Positions 18,128-26,479 are shown, counted from the stretch's first letter. The stretch: 64,000 bases of DNA from Ancylomarina sp963977525 (GCA_963977525.1 CAXBPC010000004.1:142417-206416); one strand, 5' to 3'. Program-made: numbers and translations. Notes: a model not told the origin generated them from the letters alone.

Positions 18128-18158
18128 AAAGGGAATGCCAATTGGCATTCCCTTTTTT
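18128..18158 (+). terminator. terminator closing serC-serA-DUF1015
   Basis: Perfect inverted repeat AAAGGGAATGCCA/TGGCATTCCCTTT with a minimal loop, followed by a T run, 23 bp after the DUF1015 stop. Confidence 0.92.
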
Positions 18159-18282
18159 ATGCAGAATACATTCCAACGCATAGCAGATCTTCTGTTATAT
18201 AAGCCAACAAATAACGTCGTATATTCGGTACTTTCGTTGAAAATATTGTAATTTAAACAGGTGAAACCAATAAGCTAAAACA

Positions 18283-19509
18283 ATGTCAGAATTTATAAAT
18301 AATAACCAAGCTCGAATAGACTCCCTTTACGATTTTTGCTACCGATTAACAATTGGGGAGAAGGGTAGTGCCTTAATAAAAGAACATCAGGCTGCGATTG
18401 ATGATTTAACTGCCAATGATATCATTCTTGTAGTTCATCGACTGGTAGAATCTGATTTACCAATGGGGGATTTGAAAATTGGAATTAATAAAGCCCTAAA
18501 TGTTTTTCACAAACAAATACTATCTCAAGAACCAGTTTCATTGCCTGAAGATCATTTTTTGGCTTATCTAAAAAAGGAAAACCGTGAGCTCGAAAGACGA
18601 TTGCAAAATCTAAAATTGTGGGTTAAAGATTTTAATAATGATAATCTTGATATCTCAAAAGTTGCTGAGCATTTAAGAATAGGAATTGAAGATCTGATGC
18701 AAATGGAAAAGCATTACATCAGAAAAGAAAATATTCTATTCCCATACTTTGAAAAAGAGTATCCTCAGTACAAATGTCTCGGGGTTATGTGGTCTATTCA
18801 CGATGATATTAGAAATAGACAGAAGGCATTATTATTAGCTCTTTTAGAAGTTAACTTGGATAAGAAGCATATTAATAAACTTTTGGGCGATCTGTTTTTC
18901 GATATGTATACTATTATCTTCAGAGAAGAATATCTATTGTTTCCAGTCGCTCTCAATGCTGTAAACCATGATGCCTGGGAAGATATGTTACAGCAAAGTG
19001 AAGAATTGGGTTATGCTTATATTCAGGCTCCCAAGATTAAGAAAAAGAAAGAGGTGAAGGCTGATAAGTCATTTGAGTCTGACTTCTTGAGTGAGAATAA
19101 ATTGGAAAATACACTTCTTAATTTCGATACCGGGTTAATGACCTTGAAGCAAGCTATTCTTTTGTTGAATAATTTGCCTGTGGATATTACGATGATTGAT
19201 GAGAACGATAAGGTTTGTTTTTTCTCAAATCCTAAAGAAAGATTCTTTCCTAGATCAAAGGCGATTATTGGACGTACTGTGCAGAATTGCCATCCACCAG
19301 AGAGTGTACACATTGTTGATGAACTGGTACGAGCATTTAAGGATGGGAGTAAGGACAGTGAGCCTTTTTGGATAGAGATGAAAGGCCGTTTTGTTCTAAT
19401 TCAATACTTCGCACTTAGAGATGAGGAAGGTGCTTATAAAGGCTGTATAGAGGTTAGTCAGGATCTTACAGATATACGTAAGTTGAGCGGTGAAAAACGT
19501 TTGATGTAG
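18283..19509 (+). CDS. DUF438-hemerythrin-PAS sensor protein
   Basis: A 408-residue cytoplasmic protein. An N-terminal DUF438-like helical region (about 1-90) is followed by a hemerythrin/HHE region (about 95-245) with His-rich helices such as MEKHYIRKENILFPYFEK and WSIHDDIRNRQK, which in the family binds a di-iron centre. A PAS domain lies near the C-terminus (about 285-400; NNLPVDITMIDENDKVCFFS). Such proteins are thought to sense oxygen, nitric oxide or redox state and are common in anaerobes. No kinase or output domain is present and no partner gene is adjacent. The 49 bp after the stop lead into the next gene, so co-transcription with the membrane protein is possible. Confidence 0.85.
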   Translation: MSEFINNNQARIDSLYDFCYRLTIGEKGSALIKEHQAAIDDLTANDIILVVHRLVESDLPMGDLKIGINKALNVFHKQILSQEPVSLPEDHFLAYLKKENRELERRLQNLKLWVKDFNNDNLDISKVAEHLRIGIEDLMQMEKHYIRKENILFPYFEKEYPQYKCLGVMWSIHDDIRNRQKALLLALLEVNLDKKHINKLLGDLFFDMYTIIFREEYLLFPVALNAVNHDAWEDMLQQSEELGYAYIQAPKIKKKKEVKADKSFESDFLSENKLENTLLNFDTGLMTLKQAILLLNNLPVDITMIDENDKVCFFSNPKERFFPRSKAIIGRTVQNCHPPESVHIVDELVRAFKDGSKDSEPFWIEMKGRFVLIQYFALRDEEGAYKGCIEVSQDLTDIRKLSGEKRLM

Positions 19510-19596
19510 TTTGAATAAATGTTCGGATAAAACTGACACTAATTTGTGTCGTCTTATTTCGCTATATTTACTTACCCAAAATTTAAAGACCCATCC

Positions 19597-20319
19597 ATGA
19601 AATTCGATTATTGCAAAGATGATATGATTCTCAAAGTTTACCCAACTGTGAGTGCTTGTTTTGAAGTAGCTTATTCTCTAATGAAAAAGCATTTCTGGAT
19701 GTTGGTTTTAATTATTTTTGTTGGTGGAGCGATTGAGACACCTTTTTGGATAATGCAGCAAACTGAACCAAATCCAGATGGCTTCGATTTTACTTTTAGT
19801 ATTTTACAGTTAATTCAGGTCGTTTATTATTTCGGTATTGTATCGATATACTCTTTTGGAGTGGTTCATGTTTTCACAAAAGTTGCTAGAAAAAAAGATT
19901 TCGTATTTGAGGAAACACTCTCCGGATTTAAAACCTACACAAGAGCACTGCTTAGTAGGCTATTGGTCATGTTGATTGTTGTTCTTGGATTTGTTTTATT
20001 GATAATACCTGGTGTATTCCTTGTTTGTCGACTGGCTTTTGTTCCCTATTTAATTATGGATAAAAAGCATGGTGTGAAAGAATCTCTTAAGTTGAGTTTT
20101 TATATGACCAAGGGCTATTTCTGGACCATCTTAAGCATGGGGATTTTATCCTTCATTATAATTTTATTGGGTATCGTGCTACTTGGATTCGGTATCTTAA
20201 TTTCCCTAGTTTGGATAAATGCAGCTTTCGCAGTACTCTACAATGCATGCGAAGATCTTCACTATATAGATGCCTGTAAAGAAGCGGGGATAGTTCCTGA
20301 GGAGAAAAAAGAAGCTTAA
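19597..20319 (+). CDS. multi-pass membrane protein, unknown function
   Basis: A 240-residue protein with about six hydrophobic helices (for example FWMLVLIIFVGGAIETPFW, LLVMLIVVLGFVLLIIPGVF and WTILSMGILSFIIILLGIVL). The LLIIPGVFLVCRLAFVPYLIMDKKHG segment is shared by several families of 'DUF975/YciC-like' membrane proteins with internal symmetry, but I cannot fix the family. I use the ATG at 19597 (MKFDYCKDDM); a GTG at 19546 would add 17 residues. The gene stands between the DUF438 protein and the accessory region. No transport or enzyme motif is visible. Confidence 0.7.
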   Translation: MKFDYCKDDMILKVYPTVSACFEVAYSLMKKHFWMLVLIIFVGGAIETPFWIMQQTEPNPDGFDFTFSILQLIQVVYYFGIVSIYSFGVVHVFTKVARKKDFVFEETLSGFKTYTRALLSRLLVMLIVVLGFVLLIIPGVFLVCRLAFVPYLIMDKKHGVKESLKLSFYMTKGYFWTILSMGILSFIIILLGIVLLGFGILISLVWINAAFAVLYNACEDLHYIDACKEAGIVPEEKKEA

Positions 20320-20342
20320 GGTTTTGGGCTTAAGGGAGTATT

Positions 20343-20717
20343 TTAGTTTTGTTGTTCAATCCAGTTGATAAGATCATTTATCACTGTTCCTATATTTCGT
20401 TTTACATCAATATCATCAAACCTCAAAAATTTAACACCTTCAACTTCTAAACGCTTTTGTCTATTTGCATCATTTGTCGCGATAGGTTCAATCGAATGGC
20501 TTTCGCCATCAATTTCAATGGCTAATTGGAGTTCATGACAATAGAAATCTACGATATAATCGAGCATGGGAACTTGTCTGTGAAATTGAAAGCCGAGGAT
20601 TTGTTTATTTCTTAATTCACACCACAGTAATACTTCCGCAAGTGTGCTTTCATTACGAAGCTTGCGAGCCAATAACTTAAGATCTTTTCTGTAGGGTATG
20701 ATTTTATTTTTAGCCAT
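20343..20717 (-). CDS. DUF559 endonuclease-domain protein (Vsr-like fold)
   Basis: A 124-residue protein of the DUF559 group, a PD-(D/E)xK nuclease fold related to the very-short-patch repair endonuclease. Visible are the family's helix RNESTLAEVLLWCELRNK (Glu28), the FQFHRQVP segment, the active-site Asp57 in IVDFYC, and Glu68 with the following DG and His73 in LAIEIDGESHS. All expected catalytic residues are present, so the enzyme should be active. The gene start is 20 bp from a four-copy array of REPIN-like palindromes at 20738-21104, and related copies occur near 24.2 and 26.4 kb. There is no cognate methylase, so a restriction-modification role is unlikely. The biological role of the family is not known to me. 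Confidence 0.85.
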   Translation of the reverse strand: MAKNKIIPYRKDLKLLARKLRNESTLAEVLLWCELRNKQILGFQFHRQVPMLDYIVDFYCHELQLAIEIDGESHSIEPIATNDANRQKRLEVEGVKFLRFDDIDVKRNIGTVINDLINWIEQQN

Positions 20718-20737
20718 AATTTCTGACTTATTCGTTT

Positions 20738-21104
20738 GAACATCCCCCTGTATCCCCCTTCAAAAGGGGGACTCTTAAATTCCCCTCTTGCGAGTGGATT
20801 AAGGTGAGTGTTGTTTTTATTTATTTATTACCGAACATCCCCCTGTATCCCCCTTCAAAAAAGGGACTCTTAAATTCCCCTCTTGCGAGTGGATTAAGGT
20901 GAGTGTTGTTTTTATTTATTTATTTATTACCGAACATCCCCCTGTATCCCCTTCAAAAGGGGGACTCTTAAACTCCCCTCTTGCGAGTGGATTAAGGTGA
21001 GTGTTGTTTTTATTTATTTATTACCGAACATCCCCCTGTATCCCCCTTCAAAAGGGGGGCTCTTAAACTCCCCTCTTGAGAGGGGATAAAGGGGAGTGTT
21101 TTTG
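20738..21104. repeat. tandem array of four REPIN-like double palindromes
   Basis: Units begin at 20738, 20833, 20932 and 21026 (periods 95, 99 and 94 bp). Each has CATCCCCCTGTATC, a first hairpin (CCCCCTT/AAGGGGG), a short spacer, a second hairpin (CCCCTC/GAGGGG in the best copy) and a mirrored AGGGGAG flank, joined by T-rich TTTATTTATTACC linkers. The two hairpins with outward flanks in mirror order are the layout of a REPIN. The first three copies have degenerate second hairpins (CTTGCGAGTGGATTAAGG); the last copy is intact. Confidence 0.85.
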
Positions 21105-21260
21105 TTTAATTTTTTGTCATTATTGTATTTTAGTTAAATAGTAATATCTAATAATAAAAGGACATATGCAACAACACTCTATTACCAGTAGGCTTGTAAC
21201 TCGTGCGTGTTCCTCTAAAGTTCATTAAACAAAAAAAAGTGTTATATTTATTTGGCTTTT

Positions 21261-21470
21261 GCTCCATGCCTAAATAGGTAAAGCATGAAAAATTGCTTTT
21301 TTGCTCCATGCCTAAATAGGTAAAGCATGAAAAATTGCTTTTTTGCTCCATGCCTAAATAGGTAAAGCATGAAAAATTGCTTTTTTGCTTCATACCTAAA
21401 CAGGTAAAGCAAGAGAAATTGATTTTTTACTTTATGCCTAAACAGGTAAAGTAAAAGGTGTGATTTTAAA
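21261..21470. repeat. 42-bp hairpin tandem repeat, five copies
   Basis: Units start at 21261, 21303, 21345, 21387 and 21429, exactly 42 bp apart. The first three are nearly identical; copies 4 and 5 diverge, and a decayed sixth may follow. Each can fold with CCT/AGG around an AAAY loop plus a distal stem: TGCT/AGCA in copies 1-3, TTGCTT/AAGCAA in copy 4 and TTACTT/AAGTAA in copy 5. The G-to-A and C-to-T pair between copies 4 and 5 is compensatory, so structure appears to be kept. It ends 72 bp before the DUF6261-like gene. There are no unique spacers, so it is not a CRISPR array. Confidence 0.85.
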
Positions 21471-21542
21471 AAGCAATTTAGCTAAAGCATAAAATGATAT
21501 TGTGAAAAACCAATAAATACCAATTTCTTAAAATCTCTATTT

Positions 21543-22286
21543 ATGGCATTAATGAAGAAAATTTCAACAAGTAGTCGCAATGGCGATACGAGTGCTTTGT
21601 TAACTCTTATTTTGAATGTATTTGCAGAGAACAATTGGAGTGCAGACACTTACTTGACTCCTATAATTGAAAAGATAAGCGCTATTAACACCGCATTTAC
21701 TAAGGCATTGAGGCGATTGATAATTTACTCTCAGATGGCAGAGAAAGACCTTGTGCGAGACACGGCAGTTAGAGCCTTGTTTAAGTTGGTAGAGGGCTAT
21801 ATTTACATTCCTATTGCTGAAAAGAAAGAAGCAGCTTTGCACGTAAACAGCATATTGGTGCATTATGGTTTAAGCATACTGCACGGAGATTATGCCGAAG
21901 AATCATCAGATATCGATTCCTTACTAACCGACCTTAGCCAAGCTGATATTTTGATAGCGATTGCGAAATTACAAGGTGTTTCAGAAATTATTGCCGCATT
22001 AAATGTGGCTCAAAAAGATTTTGCAGATGTGGCAATTAAACAAGCAGAGCTAAAGAGTGAGAAGAAAGATTTGGCATCTGCCAGTCAGTTGAAAAAAGAG
22101 AGTATCGTAGAGATTAATACTAACTTGGTGGGCTATATGAACACTATGGCAAAGGTAAAGCCTGCTACCTACGAGGCTATCGCTAAAACGATTGCCGAGT
22201 TGATAGATAGGAATAACGAATTGGTAAAACGTCGTAGTAAAACCGATGAGGTAGAGACGGAATTAGCCAGTAATGTTATTGACTAA
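21543..22286 (+). CDS. DUF6261-like helical protein
   Basis: A 247-residue, soluble, mostly alpha-helical protein with no signal peptide or membrane segment. Layout and length (an N-terminal half with FTKALRRLIIYSQMAEKDLVRD and ALFKLVEGYI, then a coiled-coil-like half rich in K/E/A) resemble the DUF6261 family that is widespread in Bacteroidota; I recognise this from general shape and not from a decisive motif. The function is unknown. The 42-bp hairpin array lies directly upstream, and a stem-loop terminator overlaps the stop codon region. No neighbour suggests an enzyme pathway. Confidence 0.65.
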   Translation: MALMKKISTSSRNGDTSALLTLILNVFAENNWSADTYLTPIIEKISAINTAFTKALRRLIIYSQMAEKDLVRDTAVRALFKLVEGYIYIPIAEKKEAALHVNSILVHYGLSILHGDYAEESSDIDSLLTDLSQADILIAIAKLQGVSEIIAALNVAQKDFADVAIKQAELKSEKKDLASASQLKKESIVEINTNLVGYMNTMAKVKPATYEAIAKTIAELIDRNNELVKRRSKTDEVETELASNVID

Positions 22287-22317
22287 GGGTTTCGCAGTAT
22301 ATAAAGCCCTTAGTTTT
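22282..22317 (+). terminator. terminator overlapping the DUF6261-like stop
   Basis: ACTAAGGG and CCCTTAGT form an 8-bp stem that includes the TAA stop codon, followed by TTTT. The loop is 17 nt, longer than usual. Confidence 0.6.
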
Positions 22318-22408
22318 GGATAAGAATACCTTTCAAAAAGAGATTGTTGAAATAACTGCCATGTGCTTGTTATAAACTAGTTATCGTCAATTAAACATAT
22401 AATACAAG

Positions 22409-23437
22409 ATGCTTAGGATTAATAACTTTAAATATACTAAAAATGCTATTATAGCACCAAAAAGCAAAGCTATACCTGACGTCTTATGTAAATATTATTC
22501 TATATCAGATAACAGCTTGAACGCACTATTAAACAATTATTTATTTGCACCTCACCCGATGCAATTAAATGATATTAAAGATTCTAAAGCTGTACTATAT
22601 GAATTAAAATACAGACCAGAATTAAGTATATATGAAGAATTTAAATGCAGTCAGCTCTTTGATGGTGATTTAAAGCTTCAAGGGAAAAACTTTAAACAAT
22701 ACTTTTGGAGAACACAATCTGTCTTAATGGGAATTGTGTCATTGACCACATCAGAATTAAATGATTTAATGTGGCCACATTATACAAATGAAAACGGTTT
22801 TACAATAACATTTGACACTCAAAAATTAATTAGTAGTTTAAAAAGTAAAAATGAATTTAAAACATTCACATTTGCACCAGTAAACTATGTAAAGCAAGTC
22901 TGTCAAGCTTCAATTACTCCAACACTAGATAATATAAAAGCGGCAAATTATTATATGTCAAATGTTAAGAATTCGAGTTGGAAATACGAAGATGAATGGA
23001 GGCTATTTGTATCGGCTGATGGGATGCAACCACCATATAAACATTATTATTATCCCGATTTTAAATTTACAACTCTAGAAGATAGCTTAGAAAAGAGAAA
23101 ACTATATTATAATCCAGAAGACTGTATCAAGCGAATTGTTTGGGGTAGTGAGTTTATATCTACGATTGCAGAGGATAAAGGCTTCATAGATGACTGGAAG
23201 AGGTATAAATTGAAAAAGGAGGATGAACAACTTCTAGACGTATTTAGATATATTTCTGAAAATTATAGTAACAATTTTTATATATCATCATTGCACAGAA
23301 AGAAAAATCGAATTAATATAATTAAACGAATTGCTAATGTATTTCGGAATGAAATAGAAGGAGTTGGAATCGAGAGAGCAATAGATAAATTTAATATTAA
23401 GGTTAATGGTAATTATATACTTGTAAAAAAGGAATAA
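22409..23437 (+). CDS. DUF2971 family protein
   Basis: A 342-residue soluble protein. The family is suggested by LCKYYSISDNSLNALLNNYLF with APHPMQLNDIKD close to the N-terminus (about 27-60) and by the KYEDEWRLF motif in the middle (about 192-200). DUF2971 proteins are scattered accessory genes, sometimes seen near defence loci; their activity is not established. Codon use is strongly A/T-biased compared with the conserved genes nearby, which fits recent transfer. It is a single-gene unit followed by a long cruciform at 23455-23558, and no partner gene is adjacent. Confidence 0.75.
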   Translation: MLRINNFKYTKNAIIAPKSKAIPDVLCKYYSISDNSLNALLNNYLFAPHPMQLNDIKDSKAVLYELKYRPELSIYEEFKCSQLFDGDLKLQGKNFKQYFWRTQSVLMGIVSLTTSELNDLMWPHYTNENGFTITFDTQKLISSLKSKNEFKTFTFAPVNYVKQVCQASITPTLDNIKAANYYMSNVKNSSWKYEDEWRLFVSADGMQPPYKHYYYPDFKFTTLEDSLEKRKLYYNPEDCIKRIVWGSEFISTIAEDKGFIDDWKRYKLKKEDEQLLDVFRYISENYSNNFYISSLHRKKNRINIIKRIANVFRNEIEGVGIERAIDKFNIKVNGNYILVKKE

Positions 23438-23454
23438 AAGGCGATAGCAATATA

Positions 23455-23558
23455 TATATAGCAAATAGGCGTGATAGTTGTAAATTCAATTGTGCAGCTC
23501 GCCTCAAATTTATCTTGGTTGATAAGTTTGAAGCACGAAATCGCCTACTTGCTATATA
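23455..23558. repeat. long imperfect palindrome (cassette-boundary-like cruciform)
   Basis: Outer arms 23455-23471 (TATATAGCAAATAGGCG) and 23542-23558 (CGCCTACTTGCTATATA) pair at 16 of 17 positions. An inner stem pairs TCAAATTTATC with GATAAGTTTGA, with one mismatch. The element is directly followed by CTAACCGTTATG. Size and nested layout resemble integron attC sites, but no integrase is present in the window and the identification is unproven. Confidence 0.55.
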
Positions 23559-23680
23559 CTAACCGTTATGAAATTGAACATACTCGATATTTTCTTGTTA
23601 ATACTACAATCCTTTACCGCACATTCGGAATTCATCGGATTATCATTTAATAAAGGAATAAAACAAAATATTTACCAATA

Positions 23681-24100
23681 ATGGACATAAAAAACAATCA
23701 CAATAACGAGGAGATTGATAAACCGAAGCAATCAGATGAACTTTCGAATGCAGAGTTTAAAGCAAAGACGAATGAAGAGCTTAATGAAAAGAAACCTGCT
23801 AGACGAAACAGGAGACAAGCTACCGAAGAAGAATTAAGTAATCCGTTACATGGAGTGAAGCTGGCTCAGATTTTAGAACGTCTGGTAGAGTATTATGGTT
23901 GGGCGTATCTGGGAGATCGTGTCAATATTCGCTGTTTCATGTATAACCCTACAATGAAATCGAGCCTCGGATTTTTAAGAAGAACGCCTTGGGCCCGAGA
24001 GCATGTTGAGGACATCTATTTGGATATGTTGGAAGAAAAAAAGATCGAACATGTTTTTTTAATGAAGGATAAAGTTGATAATAACTTGAAGGCTGATTGA
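23681..24100 (+). CDS. VF530 (DUF2132) family DNA-binding-like protein with N-terminal extension
   Basis: A 139-residue protein. The C-terminal part (about 55-125) is a full VF530 domain: NPLHGVKLAQILERLVEYYGW, then INIRCF and SSLGFLRRTPWAR. The fold was solved for a Vibrio protein and is thought to bind nucleic acid. The first 50 residues are a charged, low-complexity extension ending in KKPARRNRRQATEEE, basic enough to add DNA or RNA contacts; the family is often only about 75 residues long. It lies alone between the cruciform element and a solitary REPIN-like copy. The cellular role is unknown. Confidence 0.85.
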   Translation: MDIKNNHNNEEIDKPKQSDELSNAEFKAKTNEELNEKKPARRNRRQATEEELSNPLHGVKLAQILERLVEYYGWAYLGDRVNIRCFMYNPTMKSSLGFLRRTPWAREHVEDIYLDMLEEKKIEHVFLMKDKVDNNLKAD

Positions 24101-24183
24101 TTTAAGTATTTATTGGCATCTATTTAAAATAGTAGCATTGAACTTATTTACTTCGTTTGAAACACTTTTTTATTTAATACTCT

Positions 24184-24258
24184 GAACATCCCCCTGTATC
24201 CCCCTTCAAAGGGGGACTCTTAAACTCCCCTCTTGAGAGGGGATAAAGGGGAGTGTTC
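24184..24258. repeat. solitary intact REPIN-like element
   Basis: Same sequence as the 20738-21104 units, in the same orientation: GAACATCCCCCTGTATC, hairpin CCCCCTT/AAGGGGG, spacer CTCTTAAA, hairpin CCCCTCTTGAGAGGGG, then TAAAGGGGAG. Both hairpins are intact, so this is probably the form closest to the mobile ancestor. Confidence 0.85.
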
Positions 24259-24267
24259 TTATTATAG

Positions 24268-24312
24268 TTCGAAAAAAACAAGGGGTATTTCAAAATCTGA
24301 AATACCCCTTAT
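24268..24312 (-). terminator. terminator after the GH63 gene
   Basis: AAGGGGTATTTCA and TGAAATACCCCTT pair perfectly; on the minus strand the stem is followed by GTTTTTTTCG. It lies 20 bp after the stop of the GH63 gene. Confidence 0.9.
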
Positions 24313-24332
24313 TACTAATCGTAAATTGTTAA

Positions 24333-26360
24333 TTACTTATCGTCCTCGTCGCTAAGCAGCATTAGATAATGTGCCGCTGACCAAGAGAAATGATTTGCAT
24401 TTAAACCTTTGCCACTGATAGGATGATAGTTTTCTCGTATTGGAGAATCCAGTAGCAATCCTTCTGCATTTTGTATAAGTTTCTCACTTAATGCGTCAGC
24501 TTCTTTATTGTAGCCATATTTTTCTAAAGCTTTAATACCAAAGTAAGCCTGATCTAACCAAACAGGACCTCTCCAATAGCCTTTTAAAGGATTGAATTTT
24601 TTATGATCGGCAACTAAGGTAGGGAAGGGAACTTTAGTGGCAAACTTCGTTGAATCCATTAGGATAGAAGTTACTCTTTTAGCTTGTTCTTTTGTTGCAA
24701 TGCCAGTGTAAAGAGGAATCCAGCCTTCAGGTCCTTGTTGTACAGTTAATAGTTTACCTGTCACAATTTCTCTATCGTAGAAAAAGCCTGTTGTCTCGTC
24801 CCAAAACTCTGTAGCTATCCTCTTCTTTAGCGATGAGGCTTCAAGTTTGTAGCTTTTAGCTTCTTCTGTATGATCGATAAGTTCTGCTAGTTCAGCTAAA
24901 TCTTCCTTCTCGGCTTGTAAGTAAGCATTCAGGTCTACCGATTCCTGATTCATTGACCATCCATGCTCATTATTTTTCAGCATTTTAGAATCATCGAAAC
25001 GAACAGCATTATCCATGCCTGATTCCCATTTGGCAGCGATAAGTGAACCATCAGTAGAGCCATATTCGCATAGGCCATTTTGGTCGTTATCACGATAATC
25101 ATACCACCAATTGTGGTATTTAACCAACTTAGGATACATTTCCTTCACAAACTCAAGATCAGAATTTGCTTTGTATATTTCTAATACTGCCCAGCTAGCT
25201 AATGGAGCTTTTGTATCACGCCAATTGTTTTCTTTCGGATCGAAATACACACAATCGGCTACCATGCCCATCTCATCCTGATACTGGAACATAGAGTAAA
25301 GGTTGCTTTTAGCTAATTCGGGATTGAATCGAACAAGTGCAACAGCTTGCTTCCAACTATCCCACGACCAAAAACCGTAAAATCCCTGATAAGCAGCCGA
25401 AGGAAATACACCTGAGTGTTTTAAATCACCAGCAGGAGATCGCCAATTGGTCATTAGTGTTTGTACACATTTTGCCGCAAGTTTACGATTTTCTTCCTTA
25501 TCAAGTAAAGGATTGTTGCTATTAAGAGCCTTACTTAAATAGCCGTTCCACCTACTTTTATTATCAGCAAACAACTGATCGCTTTGATTGAGCCAATTTG
25601 TATATAAACTGATTTCTTTAGAGGCTTCTTCCTGATTAAAATAGTAGGAATGAAGTAAGTTCACTTCTAGTATTTCACCCGAAGCAACCTCTTGCTTGTC
25701 TTTAATAAACATTTGGTAAGATTTCTTGTCAGGAGAAATTTGAATCGACTTGTCAGAGTCGTTGTGTATTAGAAAGAATTCATCTCCCTCTTCAAAATCG
25801 ATTTGCAGACCCTTTTCTGATTTGCTTAAGGTGATACCTTTAGGAAATAGTTCACCTTTCCAGCCAACAAAAAGGCTTTGGCTTTGTTCGCTTTTGTTTG
25901 TGATATCGGTTTGAATAAGAGCCGATCTGTCACTCACAAAAATCAGACTAAGTTTTAGACTTAGATGTTCTAATTCTAGAGTTTGCTCCAGTTTTCCAGG
26001 CTTGTAATTGAGCTTAGCTTTTGCTTTGCTTAAATCGGTGGTAGTCATGCTACTTGCATCAGTCAGTTCCAGTTGGCAAAGGTTTTTACTCAACCATTGT
26101 CCCCACATTTTCATGGTAAGTGGACCAGAGAATCCGCCATAATAAGTCGTGCTATCGATACTAGGAAGCGCATAACCATGCCATGCACCCATGTCTGAAA
26201 AACCAAATGGTTCTAATTCGTACTGAGCTTGCGGAATACCCTGAATATTCAGAACATTGGCCATGTCCTTCTGAAGGTCTGTTACCTTATCAGCCTTAGG
26301 CTGGCAACCACTCCAAACAAGAAGAGCCAAGAGAAGTAGGGTGATATCTCTATGTTTCAT
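24333..26360 (-). CDS. GH63/MGH1-type glycoside hydrolase lipoprotein
   Basis: A 675-residue lipoprotein (lipobox LVWSGC, Cys19). The C-terminal two thirds form an (alpha/alpha)6 barrel of the MGH1/GH63 type: FYGFWSWDSWKQA (about 330), NGLCEYGSTDGS, the KWESGMDNAVRFDD active-site motif (about 441), and GYWRGPVWLDQAYFG (about 598). The N-terminal third is a beta-sandwich. GH63 members include alpha-glucosidases such as E. coli YgjK; the sugar cut here is unknown. It is probably periplasmic or on the surface. It is flanked on both sides by REPIN-like repeats in the same orientation and followed by a terminator. The peptidase genes upstream do not suggest a sugar operon. Confidence 0.87.
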   Translation of the reverse strand: MKHRDITLLLLALLVWSGCQPKADKVTDLQKDMANVLNIQGIPQAQYELEPFGFSDMGAWHGYALPSIDSTTYYGGFSGPLTMKMWGQWLSKNLCQLELTDASSMTTTDLSKAKAKLNYKPGKLEQTLELEHLSLKLSLIFVSDRSALIQTDITNKSEQSQSLFVGWKGELFPKGITLSKSEKGLQIDFEEGDEFFLIHNDSDKSIQISPDKKSYQMFIKDKQEVASGEILEVNLLHSYYFNQEEASKEISLYTNWLNQSDQLFADNKSRWNGYLSKALNSNNPLLDKEENRKLAAKCVQTLMTNWRSPAGDLKHSGVFPSAAYQGFYGFWSWDSWKQAVALVRFNPELAKSNLYSMFQYQDEMGMVADCVYFDPKENNWRDTKAPLASWAVLEIYKANSDLEFVKEMYPKLVKYHNWWYDYRDNDQNGLCEYGSTDGSLIAAKWESGMDNAVRFDDSKMLKNNEHGWSMNQESVDLNAYLQAEKEDLAELAELIDHTEEAKSYKLEASSLKKRIATEFWDETTGFFYDREIVTGKLLTVQQGPEGWIPLYTGIATKEQAKRVTSILMDSTKFATKVPFPTLVADHKKFNPLKGYWRGPVWLDQAYFGIKALEKYGYNKEADALSEKLIQNAEGLLLDSPIRENYHPISGKGLNANHFSWSAAHYLMLLSDEDDK

Positions 26361-26383
26361 ATTATAAATCGTTTTTCATTTTT

Positions 26384-26420
26384 GAACATCTCCCTGTATC
26401 CTCTTTAGAAGGGGGACTTT
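26384..26420. repeat. decayed REPIN-like fragment
   Basis: GAACATCTCCCTGTATC followed by a damaged first hairpin (CTCTTTAGAAGGGGGACT) matches the first half of the 24184 and 20738 elements. It lies 23 bp upstream of the GH63 start codon. Confidence 0.7.
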
Positions 26421-26479
26421 AGCACTATTACATCGTTCGGTATCGATTAATTATTGCTAATCACTAATTATTAATTGGT

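Noticed and set aside
21148..21393. Minus-strand frame with a 14-residue repeated peptide
   Set aside because: The frame exists because the 42-bp unit is a multiple of three and lacks stops. It does not extend over the diverged copies 4 and 5, and the substitutions keep hairpin pairing, not a peptide.
21261..21470. CRISPR array
   Set aside because: The units are contiguous, with no unique spacers, and there are no cas genes. The same applies to the 95-bp array at 20738-21104.
20343..24100. Complete restriction-modification or defence island
   Set aside because: There is no methyltransferase, helicase, CRISPR or toxin-antitoxin pair. DUF559, DUF6261-like, DUF2971 and VF530 genes are each separate units.
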